Counted from the stretch's first letter, positions 33,001 through 43,012 are shown. The stretch is DNA of 64,000 nt from Trichoplusia ni (GCF_003590095.1 NC_039490.1:2745834-2809833); one strand, 5' to 3'. Program-made: numbers and translations. The notes: generated by a model from the sequence alone, not told the origin.

Positions 33001-33890
33001 GAGAGTCGTTTTAACAATATGGTTTCATGTTCTTTGCTCGAAACCACCACTTTTGTGCATCTTATATCTATTCGTTTGGCTTATAACCCCTGTGTAACAA
33101 TAATTAACATGGGTATTCAAATTAGCATTCGCGATTCTCGTGAAAAACAGATTGATAAAATTGTTTTGACGAAAATAATATTTTTCATTTTTATTAGCCT
33201 ATTTGTTTAGGTACTTCAAAAATGTAAACAACTCGGTAGGCCTTTTTACACAAACACATATTAAATAAATAAACAAAATATTGATAATAAATCAGTGTAT
33301 TTTTATTTACCGCTTTTTATTTAATTATTGTTTATTGCTTTTTAATCACGTTTTAGTTCTAAACTAATTATAAGAAAAAATATGTTTACCGTTTTAAACA
33401 AAATAAAGAAATAGTAGGCATGCGTTTAATTTATAATAAGGCGCAGTTGAAATATTGTCTTTAAGGGTTTAAGGTTGTAAATTGAAGGTTGTATGGATGT
33501 TGGTTTTTCACGCAAAAACCTTTGAATTTTGACGGATTTAGACGAAATTTCTCACACACATAATTTGTAACCAGGATTAACGCAATATTACACACATCAC
33601 ATGGTTTTTATTCCGATTTATGTTCCCATGGGTATTTGAATAAAATATTAAGGTACGTCGTGTATTATAAAATTCAAAAGTACAAACTTACCTGGATCGT
33701 TAAAGGGAACAATAATATAGTTTCCTATATCTGTTTTTTCTTCTGTATTGAGAACAGAAGGAAGATTTGCTTTTATCACATCTATTTCGTCTTGCATGGA
33801 CCATGTTGTGTCTAGAACAAGAGTGAAACTTCTATCACAGTGAACAAGTCCAAGAATCGAAAGATAAATTAAAGTGCACTGGTAAAACAT
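17106..33890 (-). CDS. Gene B: secreted hemicentin-like protein, VWA + five Ig domains (frameshift in exon 2)
   Basis: Paralogue of gene A, lying immediately upstream on the same strand. Seventeen exons: 33692-33890, 31586-31814, 30987-31106, 30414-30500, 30155-30283, 29598-29763, 22774-22949, 22280-22352, 20864-21027, 20343-20514, 19774-20022, 19529-19601, 19042-19250, 18549-18729, 18265-18359, 17815-17968, 17106-17229. The phases join, except for one missing base in exon 2; counting it, the product would be 866 residues. It ends in a stop at 17106-17108 (after KIYVKIQ), so it lacks the endonuclease-like tail of gene A and any membrane anchor. Exon 1 supplies a signal peptide (LIYLSILGLVHC). 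The 6.6-kb intron between exons 6 and 7 holds a Helitron and several SINEs. The protein would be secreted or matrix-bound. Confidence 0.8.
17336..17530 (-). repeat. Diverged retroelement-tail repeat
   Basis: GGCTATTGCCCGCGGGCTGG followed by phrases such as TAATCCTGGTTATATACTAT and ACACAAACTTTCGCCTTAAA resembles a common lepidopteran repeat tail. A more decayed relative is at about 33505-33630. Assignment is tentative. It lies in the last intron of gene B. Confidence 0.4.
20054..20112 (-). repeat. RTE-type LINE 3' end fragment
   Basis: CATCATCATATCAGCCTATAG followed by CTGCTGGACTTAGGCC matches the 3' end of the element at 16483-16850. Only the extreme 3' end is present. Confidence 0.6.
21143..21534. 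mobile_element. MITE with about 48-bp inverted ends, class unresolved
   Basis: The left end contains TTTTTAGTCGTCTTACAAAA and GTAGCCCAGTTCATGTA. The right end read inward contains TTAAGTCGTCTTACAAAAGC and AGCCCAGTTCATGTA. The middle is not coding. It lies in the gene B intron between exons 8 and 9. Confidence 0.65.
21993..22225 (+). mobile_element. Short Helitron-like element, 5' end lost
   Basis: Same family as 15438-15690. It starts within the CTGAAGAGTTTG segment and ends AACAGCTAG followed by T. It lies in the gene B intron between exons 8 and 9. Confidence 0.65.
22280..30283 (-). CDS. Gene B exons 5-8: beta-rich linker region, one GC donor
   Basis: Exons 30155-30283 (starting FTVGAFTKTAMIVASG), 29598-29763 (VVQLKEAKAGDYTVITRS), 22774-22949 (GRKNYILIDNAHSN...GFYWTEVLVVTD) and 22280-22352 (IQGHDTTSYQEIKGCTEI). 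They correspond one to one with gene A exons 5-8. The exon ending at 30155 is followed by CAG|GCAAGT, so the intron uses a GC rather than a GT donor; the frame and the paralogue support this. The 6.6-kb intron between 29598 and 22949 is the main transposon-accumulating interval of the gene. Confidence 0.75.
23185..23468 (+). repeat. Repeat unit with GTTCCTATTAAA ends, copy 1
   Basis: A core of 152 bp (23293-23444) has ends GTTCCTATTAAA and TTTTAATAGGAAC and an inner palindrome around ACGAAATGC...GCATTTCGT. Conserved flanks extend past the core on both sides. An inverted copy is at 26074-26305. Confidence 0.65.
24035..24270 (+). mobile_element. tRNA-derived SINE
   Basis: Pol III A box TAGCCGAGCGG (24042-24052) and B box GGTTCGATCCC (24095-24105) at normal spacing, then an unrelated body, then an A-rich tail from about 24249. 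The tRNA-like part cannot fold as a full tRNA, so this is a SINE rather than a gene. It lies in the large gene B intron. Confidence 0.75.
24406..24633 (+). mobile_element. Short Helitron-like element
   Basis: Begins TCCCTACTATACCTAATATT after A and ends GGGCGAAAAGCTAG followed by T. The 3' end has the GACGAAGCCGCGGGC stretch that the copy at 13599-13816 lacks. Confidence 0.7.
25057..25295 (-). mobile_element. tRNA-derived SINE, second family
   Basis: On the minus strand: A box TGGTCGAGTGG (25275-25285), B box GGTTCGATCCC (25222-25232), a non-tRNA body, and an (ATT)n tail at 25057-25077. The short-repeat tail differs from the A-rich tail of the SINE at 24035, so the two probably used different LINE partners. 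Confidence 0.75.
25755..25974 (+). mobile_element. Short Helitron-like element
   Basis: Same family as 15438-15690. Start near TCTATAGGTACTAATATATA, end GACAGCTAG followed by T. The 5' end is slightly rearranged, with a TCTATA motif present twice. Confidence 0.65.
26074..26305 (-). repeat. Repeat unit with GTTCCTATTAAA ends, copy 2 (inverted)
   Basis: Reverse-complement counterpart of 23185-23468, including the inner palindrome and the outer flanks (CTAGACTATATAATCTAT on one side, CCTAGATAAATTAAATACCG on the other). Copy 1 has extra sequence in the outer flank. Confidence 0.65.
26733..29488 (-). mobile_element. Helitron, 2,756 bp, Rep domain deleted
   Basis: Minus-strand ends are TCTATATATATAAAAATC (5', from 29488) and GGGCCGCTAG (3', to 26733), inserted between A (26732) and T (29489), the Helitron rule. 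Inside is one broken ORF: an N-terminal segment, then directly the Pif1-type helicase. The HUH Rep nuclease that should lie between is missing. The element lies in the gene B intron between exons 6 and 7, in the same orientation as the gene. Confidence 0.8.
26867..29005 (-). pseudogene. Helitron Rep/helicase ORF remnant (N-terminus fused to Pif1-like helicase, frameshifted)
   Basis: Begins MPPARRANIGRRTRNAND at 29005 and runs through the zinc-like CPHCDAANF and ETPGVC (near 28672), then jumps to QTYREACQLLHLLEDDAHW, which belongs to the helicase part. The central replication-initiator segment with the HUH and YY motifs is absent. Helicase motifs present: Walker A APGGTGKT, Walker B LWDECTM, GGALILLSGDFRQTLPVI, then INKAQGQTL and YVACSRVG. 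At least three single-base frame changes are needed: near 28562, at the A-run 27455-27457 and at the A-run 26980-26983. The frame ends at 26867. In live Helitrons this protein nicks, unwinds and replicates the element. This copy cannot. Confidence 0.8.
30414..33890 (-). CDS. Gene B exons 1-4: signal peptide and VWA domain, frameshifted
   Basis: Exon 1 (33692-33890): hydrophobic leader, then FTLVLDTTWSMQDE, a VWA metal site in which W stands where gene A has G, then IIVPFNDP. Exon 2 (31586-31814): VGDPIIKATPRDILSSLNGL, GGTECPE, then after a frame change NSLTGIEKALQISKDRS and IFVFTDAFSKDAHK. Exon 3 (30987-31106): VVILLSGFCSS...AKACSGAVLRFD. Exon 4 (30414-30500): AFPYMKEVINVKWTDV. The frame breaks at the T-run 31722-31724, just after CPE, consistent with one lost base. 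This is either a true lesion that removes the protein or a consensus error in a homopolymer. Everything downstream is open, which favours a recent lesion or an error. Confidence 0.75.
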
Positions 33891-34029
33891 TGTGATTCGT
33901 TGTTTGATGACGACAGACTGGTGGCTAATGATGTTCTAAAGTCGAAGTGTTGTTTCTCTTTAGTAAGAGTTAAGGGGAACCTAAATTATCATCTGTAATT
34001 TTAATACGTCTTTCATATTTTTTAACTTA
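33891..34029. other. Upstream region of gene B
   Basis: Directly 5' of the gene B start. No convincing TATA or initiator motif. A Helitron-like element begins at 34030 and the piggyBac lies about 1.4 kb upstream of the ATG. Confidence 0.35.
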
Positions 34030-34304
34030 CTAGCTGTTGCCCGCAACTTCGTCCGCATGGTTAAAAGATATAAGTTGGGAATTTTTGAACGGAAGCCCTC
34101 GAAGATGAATATATTTCCCCGTTTTTGCCTAATTTTCCATTGTATCTTCGCTCCTATTTGTTGCAGCGTGATGTCATATAGCCTAAAACCTTCCTACATG
34201 AATGGTCTATTGAACACAAAAAAAAACATTTTGAACCAATAGTTCCTGAGATTAGCGCGTTCAAACAAACAAACAAACTCTTCAGCTTTATATATTAGTA
34301 TAGA
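34030..34304 (-). mobile_element. Short Helitron-like element
   Basis: The minus strand starts TCTATACTAATATATAAAGC and ends GGGCAACAGCTAG. The 5' segment includes the stretch (GAGGGCTTCCGTTCAAAAAT) that some shorter copies lack. Confidence 0.7.
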
Positions 34305-35273
34305 AGTATACATTTGGTATATTTCAACTAAAATTGAGATTTAGCAATCTTGCTACTATCGTAAATGTGTTGGGTGGCATTTTTCTTTATTTAGCCTATT
34401 TGAACAAAAGCCTCAATTTTATGTTAAACACGAGTAAAATCCTAAATAAAATGCTTGTAAACTTTGGTTACCTACTTACATGAATTTTATTTTGGATACA
34501 ATTTCCAAAAATACGTATATGAAAATTTTTCTTTACTATAAATTAAAGCACTGTTCTATTAACTGGCCCTCTTGGAGATTTAGGAATAGCATTCAATGAC
34601 TTCGCCTTAACATTGCAATGTAACTGCAATGTTGCATTAGATAACATTTAACCTAATAATATTAGATGGCTATTTTGTAGGGCATTCTCCTATACACTCA
34701 TGCCTTATCGCGGTCATATGCTACTCGCACAGTACACGATTATATTACATAATAAGATTTCCGAGGAATATGTAAAAATAAATATGACAGGGCTTTACTC
34801 GATAAAACATCCGGTCGCAATTCGCAATAATGTTTATTTACGTAAACTGTATCGGTTTATTTCCGATAGCAAAATTGTGTACAAGACCTTGGATTTGAAG
34901 CAATTGATAAGCGAAGATATTGCTTGTGTCGGGGGACTCAGGGGTAGTGATAGTTGCCTTGTGATATTTCTATTTTTTTTATACGTTGAAGTCTTGCAGT
35001 GGGAATAAACGTACTTGCGGCGAAAAAATGCCCCTATTCCGCTTTCACTTCATAATCCAGAGTTAGGAGATCTGTGACAAGTGAATTATGAATGTTCAAA
35101 TCTTGAAACCACAATATTTTAAATGCAATGTCTAATAGCAAGTATTTTAATATTATATTAAGAATTGTATTATTTAATTATCCATGCACTATTTTCATAT
35201 TTACAATACAATATTTTTCCTTTTAACGTGGGTGCTTACAAATAAGATGTTTGTCTATTATTTACATGTTCTT
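34305..35273. other. Intergenic sequence between Helitron-like element and piggyBac
   Basis: AT-rich. One 102-codon open frame at 34700-35008 shows no recognisable domain and no sign of coding. Nothing else seen. Confidence 0.4.
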
Positions 35274-35277
35274 TTAA

Positions 35278-35605
35278 CCCTAGAAAGATAGTCTGCGTAA
35301 AATTGACGCATGCATTCTTGAAATATTGCTCTCTCTTTCTAAATAGCGCGAATCCGTCGCTGTGCGTTTAGGACATCTCAGTCGCCGCTTGGAGCTCCCG
35401 TGAGGCGTGCTTGTCAATGCGGTAAGTGTCACTGATTTTGAACTATAACGACCGCGTGAGTCAAAATGACGCATGATTATCTTTTACGTGACTTTTAAGA
35501 TTTAACTCATACGATAATTATATTGTTATTTCATGTTCTACTTACGTGATAACTTATTATATATATATTTTCTTGTTATAGATATCGTGACTAATATATA
35601 ATAAA
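35278..35605 (+). promoter_or_regulatory. piggyBac 5' end and promoter region
   Basis: Left terminal repeat region preceding the transposase ATG. It contains the 13-bp and 19-bp repeats, and by known function the transposase promoter. The T/A-rich run ATATATATATTTTCTTG lies shortly before the ATG. Confidence 0.7.
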
Positions 35606-37390
35606 ATGGGTAGTTCTTTAGACGATGAGCATATCCTCTCTGCTCTTCTGCAAAGCGATGACGAGCTTGTTGGTGAGGATTCTGACAGTGAAATATCAGA
35701 TCACGTAAGTGAAGATGACGTCCAGAGCGATACAGAAGAAGCGTTTATAGATGAGGTACATGAAGTGCAGCCAACGTCAAGCGGTAGTGAAATATTAGAC
35801 GAACAAAATGTTATTGAACAACCAGGTTCTTCATTGGCTTCTAACAAAATCTTGACCTTGCCACAGAGGACTATTAGAGGTAAGAATAAACATTGTTGGT
35901 CAACTTCAAAGTCCACGAGGCGTAGCCGAGTCTCTGCACTGAACATTGTCAGATCTCAAAGAGGTCCGACGCGTATGTGCCGCAATATATATGACCCACT
36001 TTTATGCTTCAAACTATTTTTTACTGATGAGATAATTTCGGAAATTGTAAAATGGACAAATGCTGAGATATCATTGAAACGTCGGGAATCTATGACAGGT
36101 GCTACATTTCGTGACACGAATGAAGATGAAATCTATGCTTTCTTTGGTATTCTGGTAATGACAGCAGTGAGAAAAGATAACCACATGTCCACAGATGACC
36201 TCTTTGATCGATCTTTGTCAATGGTGTACGTCTCTGTAATGAGTCGTGATCGTTTTGATTTTTTGATACGATGTCTTAGAATGGATGACAAAAGTATACG
36301 GCCCACACTTCGAGAAAACGATGTATTTACTCCTGTTAGAAAAATATGGGATCTCTTTATCCATCAGTGCATACAAAATTACACTCCAGGGGCTCATTTG
36401 ACCATAGATGAACAGTTACTTGGTTTTAGAGGACGGTGTCCGTTTAGGATGTATATCCCAAACAAGCCAAGTAAGTATGGAATAAAAATCCTCATGATGT
36501 GTGACAGTGGTACAAAGTATATGATAAATGGAATGCCTTATTTGGGAAGAGGAACACAGACCAACGGAGTACCACTCGGTGAATACTACGTGAAGGAGTT
36601 ATCAAAGCCTGTGCACGGTAGTTGTCGTAATATTACGTGTGACAATTGGTTCACCTCAATCCCTTTGGCAAAAAACTTACTACAAGAACCGTATAAGTTA
36701 ACCATTGTGGGAACCGTGCGATCAAACAAACGCGAGATACCGGAAGTACTGAAAAACAGTCGCTCCAGGCCAGTGGGAACATCGATGTTTTGTTTTGACG
36801 GACCCCTTACTCTCGTCTCATATAAACCGAAGCCAGCTAAGATGGTATACTTATTATCATCTTGTGATGAGGATGCTTCTATCAACGAAAGTACCGGTAA
36901 ACCGCAAATGGTTATGTATTATAATCAAACTAAAGGCGGAGTGGACACGCTAGACCAAATGTGTTCTGTGATGACCTGCAGTAGGAAGACGAATAGGTGG
37001 CCTATGGCATTATTGTACGGAATGATAAACATTGCCTGCATAAATTCTTTTATTATATACAGCCATAATGTCAGTAGCAAGGGAGAAAAGGTTCAAAGTC
37101 GCAAAAAATTTATGAGAAACCTTTACATGAGCCTGACGTCATCGTTTATGCGTAAGCGTTTAGAAGCTCCTACTTTGAAGAGATATTTGCGCGATAATAT
37201 CTCTAATATTTTGCCAAATGAAGTGCCTGGTACATCAGATGACAGTACTGAAGAGCCAGTAACGAAAAAACGTACTTACTGTACTTACTGCCCCTCTAAA
37301 ATAAGGCGAAAGGCAAATGCATCGTGCAAAAAATGCAAAAAAGTTATTTGTCGAGAGCATAATATTGATATGTGCCAAAGTTGTTTCTGA
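35606..37390 (+). CDS. piggyBac transposase, 594 aa, intact
   Basis: A single open frame from ATG to stop with the full family length. It cuts the element out and inserts it at TTAA without leaving a footprint. Catalytic aspartates are at the canonical positions: D268 (TIDEQ), D346 (TCDNW), D447 and D450 (GGVDTLDQM). The acidic N-terminus (DDELVGEDSDSEISD) is as in the original protein. The C-terminal cysteine-rich DNA-binding domain (YCTYCPSK...CKKCKKVICREHNIDMCQSC) and the lysine/arginine nuclear-localisation region before it are complete. I see no stop or frameshift. Compared with memory of the T. ni protein it is nearly identical; I cannot give an exact count of differences. Confidence 0.97.
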   Translation: MGSSLDDEHILSALLQSDDELVGEDSDSEISDHVSEDDVQSDTEEAFIDEVHEVQPTSSGSEILDEQNVIEQPGSSLASNKILTLPQRTIRGKNKHCWSTSKSTRRSRVSALNIVRSQRGPTRMCRNIYDPLLCFKLFFTDEIISEIVKWTNAEISLKRRESMTGATFRDTNEDEIYAFFGILVMTAVRKDNHMSTDDLFDRSLSMVYVSVMSRDRFDFLIRCLRMDDKSIRPTLRENDVFTPVRKIWDLFIHQCIQNYTPGAHLTIDEQLLGFRGRCPFRMYIPNKPSKYGIKILMMCDSGTKYMINGMPYLGRGTQTNGVPLGEYYVKELSKPVHGSCRNITCDNWFTSIPLAKNLLQEPYKLTIVGTVRSNKREIPEVLKNSRSRPVGTSMFCFDGPLTLVSYKPKPAKMVYLLSSCDEDASINESTGKPQMVMYYNQTKGGVDTLDQMCSVMTCSRKTNRWPMALLYGMINIACINSFIIYSHNVSSKGEKVQSRKKFMRNLYMSLTSSFMRKRLEAPTLKRYLRDNISNILPNEVPGTSDDSTEEPVTKKRTYCTYCPSKIRRKANASCKKCKKVICREHNIDMCQSCF

Positions 37391-37752
37391 CTGACTAATA
37401 AGTATAATTTGTTTCTATTATGTATAAGTTAAGCTAATTACTTATTTTATAATACAACATGACTGTTTTTAAAGTACAAAATAAGTTTATTTTTGTAAAA
37501 GAGAGAATGTTTAAAGTTTTGTTACTTTATAGAAGAAATTTTGAGTTTTTGTTTTTTTTTAATAAATAAATAAACATAAATAAATAGTTTGTTGAATTTA
37601 TTATTAGTATGTAAGTGTAAATATAATAAAACTTAATATCTATTCAAATTAATAAATAAACCTCGATATACAGACCGATAAAACACATGCGTCAATTTTA
37701 CGCATGATTATCTTTAACGTACGTCACAATATGATTATCTTTCTAGGGTTAA

Positions 37753-40187
37753 TAATTATGGTCTATTCTGTACATTGTTGCAGACCGTTTGTATCTTTGA
37801 GTGTTAGTCATCTTTTTCAACCAATTACAATGAAGTGCAAAGTGCTTACAATCACGACGGGAGTCATTTATAATCTAAACATAGATAAGTAGCACTGGAA
37901 GAGACTTTGCTTTCTTTGATTCAAAATACATAACATAATTAATATTGAATAAACGTAAAATATTATAGAAACCCTGTATAGGTATGTAAAACGATTATGT
38001 GTTGCAAGACATGGATGGCAATGGTGCATCGAAGAGGTTATATTTATTTAATTTATATTTCTTTTTTTGTTGTCTGAAAGAAATACTTCACACGAAGTCT
38101 AACATGAATATAATATTTCGGGCATAATAAACAACACATGCCGTATCTAGTAACAATCTTACTCAAAACCAAAGTATCTTGAGCTATTGAAACACGGCGC
38201 TAATAAGCTCGCAATAAATGACTCGACGCCGGCAAAATATTCAGTGTGTGCTACCGAATGTTAAAATTATAATTATGACAATCCTAGCTACACGAATAAT
38301 TATTATTTGCTTCGCTCATTAACGTTTCTGTTTTTGAGGTTGGGTTCAATTTGCATTCAGCTAAATTTGTACATTGTTTACATAGTTTGAATTGGGCTTT
38401 GAATTACGGTCTATGTTATTTTGCGGTAGAGAAAATGATGCTTTTAATTCTGTTTCGTATTAGTTATAGGACAATAATTTATTGTTCTATAAAATAAAGT
38501 TAAAATATGGATTTGATTAAGAATAAACATGACATGGTTTATATGGAGAATTTTGGCACATATTTTCTTTAAATTACCTACTTACATGCTCATGATCTTG
38601 TATTGCCCTATTAAACAATTTCTGGTTTTGTATTAGTACTTACAGTCACTGTATAATAATAAGTATAAACCTACTTTAATTAATAGGTTTTTTTTACATG
38701 TAATTGTAATATTACCTCGAAATGGGGCAATATCACACAGAAATCAGTACATTTTTATTACTTCATTTCAACGCAGCTAAAAATTGTATACAACACGAAA
38801 TTTTGCGTCACATTTCATTTTGTCCTTCGACCGTGTTTATTACTTCGGTTCAAAATGATTTTATTTCCTCAAAACACGACTTAATAAACTTGTATTCTCG
38901 AATTTACTTATTGACTTTTAATGTAAATTCGATGATAGAAAAGTAATTTTACGGAGTAACTTTTTAAAAGAAAACATAAATGTAACAAAGAAAACAAAAG
39001 ACTTTGAAAATATTTTATTCTTCCCAAACAATTAAGGAGGCTAATATTTTTTTTTCATTGTTTACAGGTAATGTTCGCAGAATTTGATGTTTGAGTTGGA
39101 ACGAATCAACACAGGATCGGAGAATTTCTTTTTAAAACCGGTAAAAGTATACAGGGGTATTTTAAATATCATAAAAGGCTTAGAAGAAAACCAGAGAAGA
39201 AAGAAGCTACAGTATTTTGGCAGTAAGTAAAGATAAAACTAGACTGAGTGAAGCGAATGTTTATTTTAGATAATTTTGACGTAGCCAATGTTTTCATTTT
39301 TTTTAATTAAAAAGTAATTCTAGTCAAAAAATACTTTATTATTTGACGTGTACAACATCTACATAGACCATCTCCAGAACTAAAACAAACAAAGAAGAAA
39401 AGTGTCTCTAAGCAAGAAAATTAGTTGAAAACGTTAATTAATCAACACCAATGTTGATTTATATTTAAGGTTCCGCAACTTCGAGGTTCCTTAGACAGCA
39501 TAGCAAGGACTCAGGGTGTTCGCTATGACGTACGGAATCCACAAATCCGTTATGATGGATTGTAGTAAATGTGTTTTCAGTGCATTTCGGCATCTATACT
39601 TGTATTGTGGTTGCAATGCTCTGTTCGCAAATCTTCGAAATAGATCACAATACACTTGTCCTCCGAAGATGTATTTCCTTTGCTGTTCAATAGAGGAATT
39701 CGAACTTAGTTTAATATCGTTATTTTGCTTGGATGCCCGAGTGGTATAAGTCGCAATTCCAATTGCAACGCATGGGTTAGAAATTACGAGATACACTAAT
39801 TCTTTTTACAAATTTGGCTGTTTCCTATATGTCTTTAATGACGAACTAATCGAATTAAATATATATATATATAGTTCGGCTTTTTATTATATCATATTAT
39901 ATTAGTTTTACCGGTCTTGTTTCTTGCTTGCCTGTCTATCTATCTGTCTGTAATCAAATCTTGAAGTTGAATTTGAACCACTTCTCGGTTTCCGATTGAG
40001 TTGAGGTTTTAACAAATATGCATATTACAAGACAGCGCAACATATTAATTATGTATTCTATTATAGACCTGCTCTGGAGCTATAGTAAAAAAAAATGATT
40101 AGCATTTGTTAGAATTGTCTTCTCGAATACTTTTATTCCGAGACCAAAAGGCTTCTTCCTACTATTAGCTTGACTTTTTATCTTGAA
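37753..40187. other. Intergenic, AT-rich
   Basis: No gene supported. Open frames at 38722-38946 and 39491-39796 lack domains and overlap on both strands. Nothing else recognised. Confidence 0.4.
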
Positions 40188-40462
40188 CTAGCTTTTGCTC
40201 GCGACTTCGCCCGCGTGGTAGAAGATTAAGTTTAGGAATTTTTAGACGGAAACCCTCGATGATGAATATTTTTCCCCGTTTTTGCTACATTTTCCATTGT
40301 ATCTTCGCTCCTATTAGCCGCAGCGTGATGGAATATAGCCTATAACCTTCCTCGATGAATGGTCTGTTCAACACAAAAATAATTTTTCAATTTGGACCAG
40401 CAGTTCCTGAGATTAGCGCGTTCAAACAAACAAACTCTTACTTTATATATAAAGTATATAGA
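40188..40462 (-). mobile_element. Short Helitron-like element
   Basis: The minus strand starts TCTATATACTTTATATATAA and ends GAGCAAAAGCTAG after the GACTTCGCCCGCG complement. Adjacent on the right is ATTCGCGTAAACCTAAGAAA, the tail seen next to the repeat at 62014-62179. Confidence 0.65.
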
Positions 40463-40884
40463 TTTAATGTCTAACATTCGCGTAAACCTAAGAAACCACT
40501 AAGTTATAGATATTAAAACCATTAAAATACAAGTAAATTACTATGCATTTCATATTGAAGGCACCATATAATTACGATCCTAGAACCATCAATCACTGTC
40601 AGCTTCTAAGTCATAAATAAATAAAAATAGATCAGATATAACAAAGCTTTTGCATGATTAACAATAGAAAAATCCACAATTATGAGTAAATCTCGCTGGC
40701 GATTTGTCTCCGACTGACAGGTGATAAATGAACGCTCTGCACCAGCAGAAAACTTATATGAAGTTACGAAGGAGTTTCTAACAAGGAAATGAGTTGTAAC
40801 GAGAAAAAATAATAACGAGAAAGGAGAAATATTTCTGAAAAGAAACCCTTATAAGTATATATTTAAATTATGCACGTAATCAAA

Positions 40885-41046
40885 TACGTTTACTTCCGCG
40901 TATTTTTCGGGATTGCCCGATTAGTTTCGGACAACTGGAGTCCCGGAGCCGAGGCTGATAAGATAAGCTGACGTCGAATCGGAGCTGCGGGTCGAACTAT
41001 CGAGTAGTTGTTCAACACCGGTAAATATGCGTGAGTAAACCGTTGC
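40885..41046. repeat. Second copy of the GGTTTACTC...GGGATTGCCCGA repeat
   Basis: The left end AATACGTTTACTTCCGCGTA and right end ATATGCGTGAGTAAACCGTT are roughly inverted, suggesting a MITE. Related to 12741-12990. Confidence 0.55.
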
Positions 41047-42968
41047 ATCGTTTAATGATGAGTCATTCTTTCGACGGTTACTATCAAAATCACTCATACA
41101 ACTTTAAATATGATAAAATTGCAACTCTTTAGTCTCGTTCGGACACCAGATATGGTGACGATGCTAATCCTCAAAACGATAGTCATAACAAAGCGCTCAC
41201 ATAGCCGCTATACCCACTCAATACCATGGAGCGCATAAAAAGCGCCTAACGGCAATATATGGGTTTCACTGCATCCATTAAACAGATGAAAGTATGAACT
41301 CAGGGATTATCCACTTAATGCAACTGGGGCTTATGTCGTGGTCTATGTGGTGAGCTAGAGCGGCCTTGACCAAACTATGACCACAAGGTCAAAATTTAAT
41401 ATCATCAACGATAATAGATGCGTCATAGCAATCGTTTCGTTTTATTATTTCAAGAACCTAAAAATGAAACTCAAATTTTTGGTGAGCTAGAGCCATCAGC
41501 CCAATAACATTGAACACATTTACTGTTTAAAGACAGCATATTGGGCAGATTATTTTAGGTACAATAAGCTTCTGCGAATATGAACATAAAGAATCGAAAT
41601 TCGTTTCAGATGTGTCTTCTAAAGAAGACTAGAGGACTTATAGTAGACTTAAAAGTCTACTAGACATAAAATTCAGTTTTGTATGATTACAACAGTTTAA
41701 ATCAAAATATAAACAGAACGGTAACCCTGACCCGCTATCTCGTCCCTACTTGGACCGGTCACATAAAAGTTTTGCCGTATGTTCTCCTGAGCTGTAAAAG
41801 TGACTCAGTAATTTATCGGCCATGAAGAAAGTTCCCCTTTAGGGTTCAGACTTGTGCAATCTTACCTGGACAGCAACCTCGGGTAACCGCGGGTTTAATG
41901 ACACAGTCTTAAAAACAACTTAGAACAAGTTATAAGATTTTTTACTCGACTTGATTTAGAAGGATTGTTGGATCCGTTTGTTTGTATTTGTTGTGTTGCG
42001 TGCTGCGGGTTATCAAGGGATAGCTGTCCTCTGGGATTAGCAGGAGTATGGCTTGAAGTCACGTAGTGTTTTGTACAAATTGAAGTCGTGAATTAGAATT
42101 AAGCTTGGTGTGTTGATGACTGGCTTTTGTTTTGGTTTTGTAGTAAAACTAATGAAGAATAGAAACAAATAGTCATGTCACTTTTCAATATTTGCATCTA
42201 TCGATGTTTCGAAATATTTCAAATTCTCATGATTTATACTAAACTTATATTGTCCCATGGTATTTTCGCAATCACTTTTCATGTGTTCCAACTCTTAGAA
42301 CGACACTAATCATTTCTAAACCAAACTCATGACTGCTACACTGTAATAGTTTACTAAAAGACCTATTAACGTTCACTTAACAATTGCCTAACACAAAGTA
42401 AGCAGAATAGTTGCTAACTTTTCACTTTTAAACTCCTATATACTTAAATTTACCAAGTAATACAAACATACCACAGCCATTCTTCCCAACTCCACCTTCA
42501 GACGACACTTTTTACTTGTACCGTGTACCCTGACAGTAACAGGTGAAGTTGCGTTATAAAATCTCGTACAAAACGAGCAATGTACAACTTACAAGTATAT
42601 TAACATCTTAATGAACAGTAAAACATTTGATTTACTAAGTTTATATTGCAATCTTTATGAAATGAGTTTATTTAGTGTTCACTAGTGTTCTTTGGGAATG
42701 GCTAACAAGTTCAGTCTAAATATTTAAGAAGTTGCCTGTCTGCTTTCACTGCAATTTATAATTGTTTGAAGTTAAACGTTTTGTCAGAATTTAACATAAA
42801 ATTGTATGTTTATTTGGCGCTTTCGAAAACAGAATCTCACTGAGATGAGAATAAATTAGATGCTTTGGTGAACGTTTTGCTGTAAACACCTTCTTAATTC
42901 TTTAAAAACAAAGATAGATATTTGTTTTAGTATATTTTTTAATAGACTAACTATTAGTTAATAACTTA
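41047..42968. other. Intergenic, no feature seen
   Basis: AT-rich with no supported ORF, RNA gene or recognised repeat. Confidence 0.4.
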
Positions 42969-43012
42969 CATTTGACCACAGGTGGGATATTAATCCCACC
43001 TGTGGTCAAATG
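42969..43012. repeat. Perfect hairpin, 20-bp arms, 4-nt loop
   Basis: CATTTGACCACAGGTGGGAT, loop ATTA, then its exact reverse complement. The arms contain CAGGTG/CACCTG E-box sequences. No surrounding transposon ends were found. Confidence 0.85.

Larger units (their letters stand above)
35278..37748 (+). mobile_element. piggyBac: Full-length piggyBac transposon, 2,471 bp
   Basis: 13-bp terminal inverted repeats CCCTAGAAAGATA (35278-35290) and TATCTTTCTAGGG (37736-37748). Internal 19-bp inverted repeats TGCGTAAAATTGACGCATG (35294-35312) and its complement (37686-37704) sit asymmetrically, close to the left end and further from the right end. TTAA duplicates flank it (35274-35277, 37749-37752). 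The length is one base from the 2,472 bp I recall for the original T. ni element. The transposase ORF is intact, so the copy looks autonomous. It lies about 1.4 kb upstream of gene B. Confidence 0.97.

Noticed and set aside
34700..35008. 102-codon ORF upstream of gene B
   Set aside because: No domain, no coding-like features and no paralogue; likely chance.
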